Below, piece by piece: positions 54,592 to 62,485 of a stretch of 64,000 bases of DNA. Both the position numbers and the translations under genes were made by a program. This DNA comes from CAJQLB01 sp905479065 (GTDB lineage Bacteria; Bacteroidota; Bacteroidia; Flavobacteriales; Flavobacteriaceae), in contig OX044364.1 of NCBI GenBank assembly GCA_943846735.1, forward strand, positions 1,426,001 to 1,490,000, written 5' to 3'. Position 1 is the first letter of the stretch; every line of letters begins with the position of its first letter. The notes under the pieces are model-generated. The model saw only the letters and a program-made list of their open reading frames with translations. It did not search any database and was not told the origin of the DNA.

Positions 54592-56904
54592 TTATTTAAC
54601 GTGATATTCATATCCATATCCATAGCCATATTTATATCCATATTTATCGATAAATTTATCTGATTTGGAATCATCAACAATTATGTAACCTACGTTCTTT
54701 AGCTCATATTTTTCTTTATACTCTAATAGTTCATTAACTAACTTTTTAGATGAATAATTTCTCCTAAAAACATGGACAACAGAATCTAATTTTTCTAGTA
54801 ACTTTAAAGAATCAACCATATATAAAACGGGTGCAGTATCAAAAATAATATAATCGTACTTTTCTTTCAAATATGAAATTAAATCATCAAATGTTTGACT
54901 ATCAAAAACACTATTTTTATTTTGTCGTTTAGTACCAACGAAAAGAGTGTCGAGGTGGTCATTATTTATTTTATATTCTTCAAAAAGTTCTTTGAAATTA
55001 TTGTTCTGATCATTTATAATATTTGTTAGTCCTTTAATATTCTTGCTTTTTTCATTATACAATTTAGATAAATCAGGATTTCCTAAATCAGCGCCTAGAA
55101 GAAGAACTTTTTTTCCTGTACTAGCTAAAAATGTTGAAAGATTAAATGCGGTATATGTTTTTCCTTCATTTTTAATACATGATGTAATCATAATTGTCTT
55201 TCCTTTATTAGATTTCGGAAGCAGACTATTCATGTTATGATTAATTCTATTTAAAAGCTCGTTATTTAGTGATTTAATTTTACTCGAAATCTCACCTTTA
55301 TTAAATTTTAAAATCCCTAAATAATTTATATCTATTAGGATTGATTTTAGATATTTTACACTAACAAAATAGGTTCTAATATAATATACACCGTAACTAA
55401 AACCGACAGGCAAAAAAAGTCCTGCTGCTAAAATAAGGGCTAATGTTTGAGACTTTTTATTTTTTGATTCTAAAACATAATCAACTTCGTTAATTAACTT
55501 AATATTTGATTTTAATGATGATAAATTAATTAATGCCTCTTCATTTTTTTGAGATAAAAATGAATACAAATCATTTAAACGTAATAGATCCTTCTCTAGA
55601 TTACCTAATTTAGCTTCTCTGATTGGGATGACACCAACCACTGAATTACTATTTCTTTTGTAGTCATTATATCTATTCGATGTCATTCTTAATTTATCAA
55701 TATATATATTTAAGCTATTAAGAATATTAGATTTTAAATCATTGAGTTGATTTTGCGATTGAATAACTAGCGGATTTTTTTCTGGGGCTTCACCAAATAA
55801 ATTATTTTTTTCTATAATTACTTGGTTAAACTGGGTGACCATTGTATTTATATTTTCATTTTCGATGCCAATATCATTGGGTAAAAACTGAAAAGACTTC
55901 TGTTTTTCTGCTTCCTTTAATAACTTAACAGATAATTCATGTTGTAAGGAATTATAAAATATTTTTTGTTCAATTTCATTTATATTATCGAGTGCGGAAT
56001 TGGTTTGATTTATTGGCAGATATACACCTTGAGATATTTTAAAGTTAGAAATCAGAGAATTTAGTGAATCAATTTGTTTCTTTACATTAGAAATTCTAAA
56101 ATCAAGAAAGTTCGTTGCTTGTTTGTAAACACTTTTCTTTTCTCTAACATTGTTTTCTATAATTTCATTAATTATGCTATTTAAGATTATTGAGTTTAAT
56201 TTTTTGTTTGGTCCCGCATATGAGAGGCTATATGTATTTGTTTTTGACTTATCAATTCCCTGAACATAATAGTTTGATTTCAACTCTTTAATCACCTGAC
56301 TCTTTTCTAGTTTATTAATGATGAAGGTGTCTTGACTTTCATAATTTAAGAATTTTGGTTTATATGCAAATATTGAATTTTCAAATTCATTTTCATTTAT
56401 CGAAAATGAAAATGTTTTATCGTTTATTTGAATAGAAACACTTTTATTTTTGAAACTAATAATACATTTATTGTCAGATATATTTTGTTTAAAGTAAATT
56501 TCAAATGGTAGTGATTCTTTTATTATTAGCTCATTATCTTTCCATAGGTTTTTCCTATAATATCGATAATTAAGATCTAAATCATCAGCTACTTTATTTA
56601 ATATTATAGTAGATTTAAATACCGCAACGTGGTCTATAGGTGCATTTTTATTATCGTACAAATATTGATATTCATTATTATTAATAAAAGAGGAAGGATC
56701 TGATTGATCTTTACTAACCAATAATGTTGCATTTGTTTTAAATGTATAATTATGGTAATAATTATATGTAATTCCGATAAGAGTGCATGTTATTACAGAT
56801 GCAAGAATTACCCCTCTGTGAGATAAAATAGTGAATAATATTTCAGTAATATCGATTGGTTCATCCTCCTGGTAATATTGAGAATTTCGATTATCTAACT
56901 CCAT
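54592..56904 (-). CDS. Wzc-like exopolysaccharide chain-length protein / tyrosine kinase
   Basis: A 770-residue inner-membrane protein. A Wzz domain lies between two membrane helices (about 33-52 and 505-525), with a long coiled-coil periplasmic middle. The C-terminal BY-kinase domain has Walker A ITSCIKNEGKTYTAFNLS (about 571-588), Walker A' LLLGADLGNPD and Walker B YDYIIFDTAP. It ends in a tyrosine cluster (YKYGYGYGYEYHVK), the usual autophosphorylation site. It regulates polymer length and export with the Wza-like lipoprotein, whose gene it overlaps by one base. Codon use is very AT-rich. Confidence 0.93.
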   Translation of the reverse strand: MELDNRNSQYYQEDEPIDITEILFTILSHRGVILASVITCTLIGITYNYYHNYTFKTNATLLVSKDQSDPSSFINNNEYQYLYDNKNAPIDHVAVFKSTIILNKVADDLDLNYRYYRKNLWKDNELIIKESLPFEIYFKQNISDNKCIISFKNKSVSIQINDKTFSFSINENEFENSIFAYKPKFLNYESQDTFIINKLEKSQVIKELKSNYYVQGIDKSKTNTYSLSYAGPNKKLNSIILNSIINEIIENNVREKKSVYKQATNFLDFRISNVKKQIDSLNSLISNFKISQGVYLPINQTNSALDNINEIEQKIFYNSLQHELSVKLLKEAEKQKSFQFLPNDIGIENENINTMVTQFNQVIIEKNNLFGEAPEKNPLVIQSQNQLNDLKSNILNSLNIYIDKLRMTSNRYNDYKRNSNSVVGVIPIREAKLGNLEKDLLRLNDLYSFLSQKNEEALINLSSLKSNIKLINEVDYVLESKNKKSQTLALILAAGLFLPVGFSYGVYYIRTYFVSVKYLKSILIDINYLGILKFNKGEISSKIKSLNNELLNRINHNMNSLLPKSNKGKTIMITSCIKNEGKTYTAFNLSTFLASTGKKVLLLGADLGNPDLSKLYNEKSKNIKGLTNIINDQNNNFKELFEEYKINNDHLDTLFVGTKRQNKNSVFDSQTFDDLISYLKEKYDYIIFDTAPVLYMVDSLKLLEKLDSVVHVFRRNYSSKKLVNELLEYKEKYELKNVGYIIVDDSKSDKFIDKYGYKYGYGYGYEYHVK

Positions 56905-57680
56905 TATTTAGTTAATAAAAGGATAATTGATGTGATTAATGCGAGATCCGCCAGATTTCTAAAAAATCCAAAATCAAATGCTAAAGATGCATTATCAGGT
57001 TGGACATAAATTTTATCATTTTGTTTTAGAAAATAGTATTCTGAATTCAAAAAATTAGAAGATGTTAAGTCTAAATAGTTAGTTTCAATTTTACCGTCAA
57101 TATCTCTTATTAACATCACTTTAGTTGGATCTGCGTTTTTTTTAAAGTCACCAGCTTTACTAATTAATTCTGGTAATGAAATATTTTGATCTACTACGTC
57201 AAATGTTCCAGGTCTATTTACTTCACCTAATATTGAAACTCTAAAGTTTAAAATTTTGATTTTTACATGAGGTTTAAGAACATATTCTATTAATCGCTTT
57301 TTAACTATATCAGTAAGTGAAGAACACGTTAGCCCTGCAGCTTTTATCTTACCGATTATAGGAATTTCAATATCTCCTGAGCTATCAATAAGGTAACCAT
57401 CTAATTTTCTTGCAATTAAACCACTATTATCAGTTCGAAGTCTCATGTTTGTTGAAAAAATTGCTGCACTTTCACTGTTTAAAGAGGAAATACGAATGTC
57501 TATTATGTCCCCAAGAACAATAGTAGCTTCAGGAATTTTTAAATCAATATTTTGAGGCATCCCCTTAAAAAGAACCTTAGGTCCAGAGCACCCTAGGATT
57601 GATATTAAAAAAAATATCAAAATTGAGCTAGGATTTTTGCACATTGGGCGTGATTTCATTTTATCGAGATTAATGTGCAT
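56904..57680 (-). CDS. Wza-like polysaccharide export lipoprotein
   Basis: A 258-residue outer-membrane export protein. The signal ends in LISILGC, a lipobox. The Poly_export domain begins at PEATIVLGDIIDIRISS, and SLBB-type strands follow (VSILGEVNRPGTFDV, SLPELISKAGDFKKNADPTKV). A C-terminal helix (LADLALITSIILLL) ends the protein. In-frame ATGs at 57659 and 57644 are alternative starts and would give a more usual signal length. It is the first gene of the wza-wzc pair. Confidence 0.9.
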   Translation of the reverse strand: MHINLDKMKSRPMCKNPSSILIFFLISILGCSGPKVLFKGMPQNIDLKIPEATIVLGDIIDIRISSLNSESAAIFSTNMRLRTDNSGLIARKLDGYLIDSSGDIEIPIIGKIKAAGLTCSSLTDIVKKRLIEYVLKPHVKIKILNFRVSILGEVNRPGTFDVVDQNISLPELISKAGDFKKNADPTKVMLIRDIDGKIETNYLDLTSSNFLNSEYYFLKQNDKIYVQPDNASLAFDFGFFRNLADLALITSIILLLTK

Positions 57681-57765
57681 AATTACAATTATTAAAATGT
57701 TTAGATAAATATTTTTTTTTTTTATAAATTATCAATGTATTTTAAAAAACATCTTTTTTGTTTTG

Positions 57766-57789
57766 GGCATTCTAATTCTAGAATACCCC
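57766..57789. repeat. Inverted repeat upstream of the wza-like gene
   Basis: GGGCATTCTA and TAGAATACCC form a 10-bp near-perfect inverted repeat (one mismatch) around ATTC, 86 bases before the wza start. No T run follows in the transcription direction, so it reads more as an operator than a terminator. Confidence 0.4.
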
Positions 57790-57839
57790 TGTAGTTATCT
57801 TGGGAAGCACTAATTTAAAAAAGATAAGAAGGTTTATTT

Positions 57840-59435
57840 TTATCTTTTAAATTTATATTTATTCTTCATAAGGTAGGATTCAGAGTAGCCAGTTTTTTCA
57901 GAGACTTCAGATATTGATTTTGAATGCAAAAGAAGCTTCTTTGTTAATTCTAGTCTTTCGTGTTTTATATATTTAGCAGGTATAAAATCTTTACTTAAAC
58001 TATTAATGTCGTTGTAATCTAAGTTAAACTCACTTTCTAACATTTTCAATGTAACGGAGTTCAAATTTTTATGAATGAAACGTTTAATATTCTTAATCAA
58101 TTGATCGTCTGTAATATTCTTTTTCGTTAATATTTTAATAATGATATAGGTGATAAGAATAATAAATATTGCTGCTCCAAAATATAGATACTTTTTATTA
58201 TCATTAATTTTATAATTTTCGAAAACTAAGTTTTTTTGAAAATCTTTGATGTTATTAATGGCGTAAACTCCATGAATACTGCCAAAACTGATGCTTTCTT
58301 TTGATTTATAAACAGCATTACTATTAAACTCATCGATAATATAACTATCGTATATTTGTTTCTTTGTTTTATCGAAAACACTTAATCCATTGTTTCCTGA
58401 CAAAAAAATTAAATCATTATAATCTGTAATTGTGTGTGCTGTTATATTGATTGGTCTTTCATTTATTAACATTAAGCCATCCTTTGTTCTTTTTAAGGTC
58501 AATAATAATTTATTCTCACTAATTGCATAAAAATCATTACCATTCACATCACTTTCCAAAATATCATTCACTTCAAAAGGAATATTATCATCTATGATAT
58601 CAATATTATAACTATTTACATTTAGTGAAATGTATCTTCCCTTATCTATAAAGTGAAATTCTCCGCGATCTTTAATGCGATCATCTATCTTATTTCTTAT
58701 AGGAATAATTCTACTTTGACTTTCATAGATTAAATTAAAACTATCCGATTTATAATTATAATTAAATATGCCTTTGTTTGATATAACTAAATATTGAGAA
58801 TTTCGTATTAAAAATATATCCGAAATATTTCCGTATTCCCCTTTGGTTCTTATGGAATTATCATTATCATACATTATGGTTTCTATGTTGTCCTTGTAAG
58901 ATAAAAGACCATTGTAACATACAAATGTAATGCTGTCAAATTCTTTTATCTGACCATCTGTGTAGGTTATTTTATTGATTTTATTGTCATTTATATAAAC
59001 CCCGTTGTAGGAACCTATGGCATTTTTAGTAATTGACCTTACACTACCATGAGGTGTAAACGTATATGATAGATTTCGATAAACTAATAATTTACCTTTT
59101 GCAATTATAAAAAGATCATTGTTGTGGTAGGCAAAATCAGTTGTAGATTTTGAGTGCATCTGGGGACGTACTTTAGGCGGTGTTCTAAATTTTATTTTAA
59201 AATTACTATCCTTTGAGAAGTCAGATTTTATAGGTCCTAAAATAGATGTATTATAAACTTTTAAATTGTTTTCAGCAGAAGTATTAATTTTATATATGCC
59301 TGTATTACTACTCACATATAGCTCCCCTTCATAAGAAACAAGATTGTAAAATATATTGTCATCATATATTTTATGGAGACTAAAGTCATTATTGAGTAAT
59401 GAAATTAAACTGACGATATATACTAGCATGTGCAT
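57840..59435 (-). CDS. Membrane-spanning AraC-type sensor-regulator
   Basis: A 531-residue one-component regulator. It starts with a signal/anchor segment (LVYIVSLISLL), followed by about 390 residues of repeated short strands (LFIIAKGKLLVYRN, YLVISNKGIFNY, LIFLSGNNGLSVFDKTKK) that look like a periplasmic beta-propeller sensor. One membrane helix lies near residues 415-436 (FGAAIFIILITYIIIKIL). A C-terminal AraC-type helix-turn-helix region (ERLELTKKLLLHSKSISEVSEKTGYSESYL) stops slightly short of the usual end. It probably senses something outside the cell and controls the adjoining export genes; that target is inferred from position. Confidence 0.78.
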   Translation of the reverse strand: MHMLVYIVSLISLLNNDFSLHKIYDDNIFYNLVSYEGELYVSSNTGIYKINTSAENNLKVYNTSILGPIKSDFSKDSNFKIKFRTPPKVRPQMHSKSTTDFAYHNNDLFIIAKGKLLVYRNLSYTFTPHGSVRSITKNAIGSYNGVYINDNKINKITYTDGQIKEFDSITFVCYNGLLSYKDNIETIMYDNDNSIRTKGEYGNISDIFLIRNSQYLVISNKGIFNYNYKSDSFNLIYESQSRIIPIRNKIDDRIKDRGEFHFIDKGRYISLNVNSYNIDIIDDNIPFEVNDILESDVNGNDFYAISENKLLLTLKRTKDGLMLINERPINITAHTITDYNDLIFLSGNNGLSVFDKTKKQIYDSYIIDEFNSNAVYKSKESISFGSIHGVYAINNIKDFQKNLVFENYKINDNKKYLYFGAAIFIILITYIIIKILTKKNITDDQLIKNIKRFIHKNLNSVTLKMLESEFNLDYNDINSLSKDFIPAKYIKHERLELTKKLLLHSKSISEVSEKTGYSESYLMKNKYKFKR

Positions 59436-59455
59436 ATTGCTTGAGTTTTATGCTA

Positions 59456-59487
59456 CAATTATATACTTTATTTTTTAGGATGACAAA
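59456..59487 (-). promoter_or_regulatory. Putative promoter for the sensor-regulator gene
   Basis: Minus-strand TTTG (59484-59487), 20 bases, then TATAATTG (59456-59463), one base off the -7 consensus, 20 bases before the ATG. Confidence 0.5.
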
Positions 59488-59617
59488 AATTAAATTTTTA
59501 ATAAAATATCTTTTTTTAATAATTTTTATCAAAAATACGCCTACTGCCAGTTTTTATTTAATCAATTAGTAGAATTATCTTCAGAGATTTTTTGATGTAT
59601 TTAGCAAAGCGAGTCTT

Positions 59618-60691
59618 TTAAGGTTGCAACAACTTAGTTAGCCACTTTAAAAGTGTTTTATTACGGTAGTGATTAATTATTTTAGTTGACACCCCTTCTC
59701 TGTATTTAGAACTAAAAAACAGGTTAACTATATTTTTAAGTATGGTATTAGTGTTTCTTAAAATTAGTATTAACGAAAATCTTCTAACCCCTCTAAACAA
59801 TTTATCATAATATAAATCCAGATAGGATGTTTTAATATACATGTCAAATATTTTAAATTTAGCTATGGTTAAAAAAAAGTGTTTGATATAGATATTTTTT
59901 TTAATATTCTTTACGGTCAAACTAGTTTTACAATTTAATTTATATATATCATATATACTCCGATGGCTATGATATGAATTAAAGAAGCCATTATCTGCTA
60001 TTTGAAGAGCATATATACAATGATCAAACAAAAAGGATTTACTTGGTGATTTAAGCGTTTTAGTCTCCCCTTGAAAAGTACTAATTAGCTTTTTTGAATT
60101 AAAAGTACCTCTCCATCCTGGCGCTAATAATTCTAAGTGAGGCTCTACAGCGATTATTTTATTTATATTGTTGCGTCTCGCAAGGTGTTTAGGTTTAAAA
60201 ACCCTAATTGATCCCCTATATAAAGCGGTTGTTTTCACAACGTAATTACTTTGTTCCAATATAATTTCTATGTTTTTTTCATCTTTATGTTGGATAATAA
60301 AGTCGATGTCTCCGATCATTCGCTCACCGATATCTTCAAAAACATTAGCTAATAAAAGTGCAGTCCCTTTGAGAAAAATATGTTTAATATTATTTTCAAA
60401 CAGGAGTTCTGAGAGCTCTTTAGCTTCAGATAATAAAACTTCATTTCTAGCTTTATTAATAGTATAAATATCCTTTATACATGCGATAAAATCTTTTGGA
60501 AATAAATGAGAAGCATTTTTTTTATTAATATTATAAAAAAGGGCTGGTAGCATTAAATGTCGACTAGCTAGCTTTATTAAATTTTCAAAATTGACATTAT
60601 TTAGAATAATACCGTTTAAGAGTTCACGTTCGGATCTGTAAAGAATATTAACTAAAAGTTTTTCCTCGATACTAATCACCACCCCAACCAT
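59618..60691 (-). CDS. Nucleotidyltransferase-fold protein (NTP_transf_5 type)
   Basis: A 357-residue protein from the ATG at 60691, which overlaps the peptide gene by 20 bases; an upstream ATG at 60730 would overlap by 59. The nucleotidyltransferase core reads IKHIFLKGTALLL (about 105), then RMIGDIDFII with the paired acidic residues of the active site (about 127). A helical C-terminal half follows. Members of this Pfam group are uncharacterised and recur beside peptide-modification and polysaccharide clusters. It is the last gene of the fibre operon and may modify its neighbour's product, which is inference. Confidence 0.78.
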   Translation of the reverse strand: MVGVVISIEEKLLVNILYRSERELLNGIILNNVNFENLIKLASRHLMLPALFYNINKKNASHLFPKDFIACIKDIYTINKARNEVLLSEAKELSELLFENNIKHIFLKGTALLLANVFEDIGERMIGDIDFIIQHKDEKNIEIILEQSNYVVKTTALYRGSIRVFKPKHLARRNNINKIIAVEPHLELLAPGWRGTFNSKKLISTFQGETKTLKSPSKSFLFDHCIYALQIADNGFFNSYHSHRSIYDIYKLNCKTSLTVKNIKKNIYIKHFFLTIAKFKIFDMYIKTSYLDLYYDKLFRGVRRFSLILILRNTNTILKNIVNLFFSSKYREGVSTKIINHYRNKTLLKWLTKLLQP

Positions 60692-60890
60692 CAGGATTTG
60701 GCGGATTGTCTCCGCTATTGGCGTCTCCATCGCCTATTTGAGCAGATTGAGCTGCTGCTTGTTGAGGATTGAGTATAATAAAAGTACCTAAAGAGATAAG
60801 TGCGCCATACTTACCCATTTTTTGTATTGCTTCCTTTCTAGTTATTCCTGAGGGAGTAATTTCTGATTGACCTTTTGTTTCTTTTGTCAC
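60672..60890 (-). CDS. 72-residue secreted Gly/Asp/Asn/Pro-rich peptide
   Basis: A small protein with a clear export signal: a polar start with TRKEAIQKMG (a weak twin-arginine-like motif), a hydrophobic stretch (YGALISLGTFIIL), then a signal-peptidase site near AAA-QS. The mature end of about 25 residues is Gly, Asp, Asn and Pro rich, with no Cys or Lys and one Trp (SGDNPPNPDGWGGD). I do not recognise a named family. It lies eight bases after the T9SS gene and overlaps the nucleotidyltransferase start, so the three are one transcript. Confidence 0.7.
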   Translation of the reverse strand: MTKETKGQSEITPSGITRKEAIQKMGKYGALISLGTFIILNPQQAAAQSAQIGDGDANSGDNPPNPDGWGGD

Positions 60891-60898
60891 AATGCGTA

Positions 60899-62479
60899 TT
60901 ATTTAATGATAAGTTTCTTGGTTAATAAATTATTCCCAGATTCTAATTTAATAATATAAATACCAGTTGCTAAGAATTCTGTAGATATAGTCTGAATGTT
61001 TGTTTTGTTATCTAGGGTTGTGGATAATATTTCTTTACCAAGTATATTATATAATTTTAATTGAGTCTGTCGCGTTTTATTCGCCAATCCTTCTATCGTA
61101 ATAAATTTATTTGTGTTTAACTTGAATACATTTAATAGATCGGTTTTTACATCATTTGCGATAGATAAAGTAGTTGCAGTAAAGTGAACAAAAAACCTCC
61201 CCACTTCACTTAAATTATTCTCTGGTGTAAGCTCAAAATCCTCTTCATTTAAAAGTGTCATTGTACCGTTTTGATTATCTTCAAGATAAATATTTGTACC
61301 TTCAACAATACCATTGTTATGTATACTTATTCTGAATTCGTTTCCAGCACCTCTATTTATCACAAGGGGTATTACGACATCATTAACACTTTCTAGGCCC
61401 ATTGAATTGATTGTAAATCCGACTCCTTCATCATCTTCAACTAACCTTGATGTTAAAGCTGCTTGTTGGTTAAAATGGCCAGCGTCATAACCGGGGTCTA
61501 ATCCTAGATTAAGTCCATCTTCAAAATAAAATTGTGTTTGATCTATTTCTGTAACTCCCTCATAAAGTTTAAGAGTTAGCTCAAAATAAGTTTGTGTAGT
61601 TCTGCCATCAATAAAATCATCGCCGCCTTCAGTGGTTCTCATAGCTGTTGTAAAAGAAACTTCATCGGGATTTACTACATTTGGATTATCAGATGCTACC
61701 ATAAATGCTTGTCCAGGAGCAAGGTGCACTGCACTGCTAAAGTTAGTATTATTATAAACAGAATACCCTGATCCGTCTGCATCATAACCATATATAGCCT
61801 GATAAGAATTGGCAAGCTTAGTGCTATTAATCGTTAAAAAGTTATTAGTAGCATGCGCATTGGCATTTCCGTGAATGTATGAAGGGAAAGGATTTGCTAC
61901 TAAATTCCATTTTGTTCCTCCTTCTCCTCCTCCTTCTCCTACTCCCACACTAAAATCAATAATTGGCAGTGTTTTATTTGTAGCAGCTGGAGCTCCTGTG
62001 AATTTTAAAGTTCCACCACTTATTGTAGCCATTTGAAAGCCCATACCAAGAAGAAAGTTTCCATCAAATGGATACCAATTTGAAGATGTAGTGTAGTTTT
62101 CCCACTCATTCCAATAATTATCATAGTATCCTATCGCGTAAGCATCACCATTAGAGGCTAAAGTTGAAGCGTTTGCAGTAACAAATGAGTTAATAGATTG
62201 CCCCTCTACCGGAGCGCCTATTAAATCCCACTCATTAGTTCCTACAGAATTAACATACCTATTATAGGATATATTTCCAGTAACAGATCCGCCAATAATA
62301 ATGGATGAAAACTCATCAGAGTCTGAGTTTAATGTAAAGGTTCCAGAGTTTGAGAAATTTCCACTCATGGTCACAGCTCCTGTTTTTTCGATCGTAAAAC
62401 TTTTGCCTGAAGCAACTGTGATGTTTTGAGCTTTTGTCAAAAAGGATACAAAACATAGTAATAGTGTTAACTTTTTCAT
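60899..62479 (-). CDS. Secreted protein with T9SS type A sorting domain
   Basis: A 526-residue protein with signal peptide LTLLLCFVSFLTKAQ. The start of the mature part shows repeated short strands (GAVTMSGNFSNSGTFTLNS), and the middle is a beta-rich region (WDLIGAPVEGQSI, WNLVANPFPSYI) known from many large Bacteroidota surface proteins. The last 75 residues are a type A C-terminal domain (QLKLYNILGKEILS, LATGIYIIKLESGNNLLTKKLIIK) that directs export by the type IX system and anchoring to the surface. It starts six bases after the fibre gene. Confidence 0.9.
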   Translation of the reverse strand: MKKLTLLLCFVSFLTKAQNITVASGKSFTIEKTGAVTMSGNFSNSGTFTLNSDSDEFSSIIIGGSVTGNISYNRYVNSVGTNEWDLIGAPVEGQSINSFVTANASTLASNGDAYAIGYYDNYWNEWENYTTSSNWYPFDGNFLLGMGFQMATISGGTLKFTGAPAATNKTLPIIDFSVGVGEGGGEGGTKWNLVANPFPSYIHGNANAHATNNFLTINSTKLANSYQAIYGYDADGSGYSVYNNTNFSSAVHLAPGQAFMVASDNPNVVNPDEVSFTTAMRTTEGGDDFIDGRTTQTYFELTLKLYEGVTEIDQTQFYFEDGLNLGLDPGYDAGHFNQQAALTSRLVEDDEGVGFTINSMGLESVNDVVIPLVINRGAGNEFRISIHNNGIVEGTNIYLEDNQNGTMTLLNEEDFELTPENNLSEVGRFFVHFTATTLSIANDVKTDLLNVFKLNTNKFITIEGLANKTRQTQLKLYNILGKEILSTTLDNKTNIQTISTEFLATGIYIIKLESGNNLLTKKLIIK

Positions 62480-62485
62480 GATATT

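Noticed and set aside
60672..60890. Classical Tat substrate for the 72-residue peptide
   Set aside because: The motif has R-K and lacks the usual F-L-K consensus, so Sec export is equally likely.
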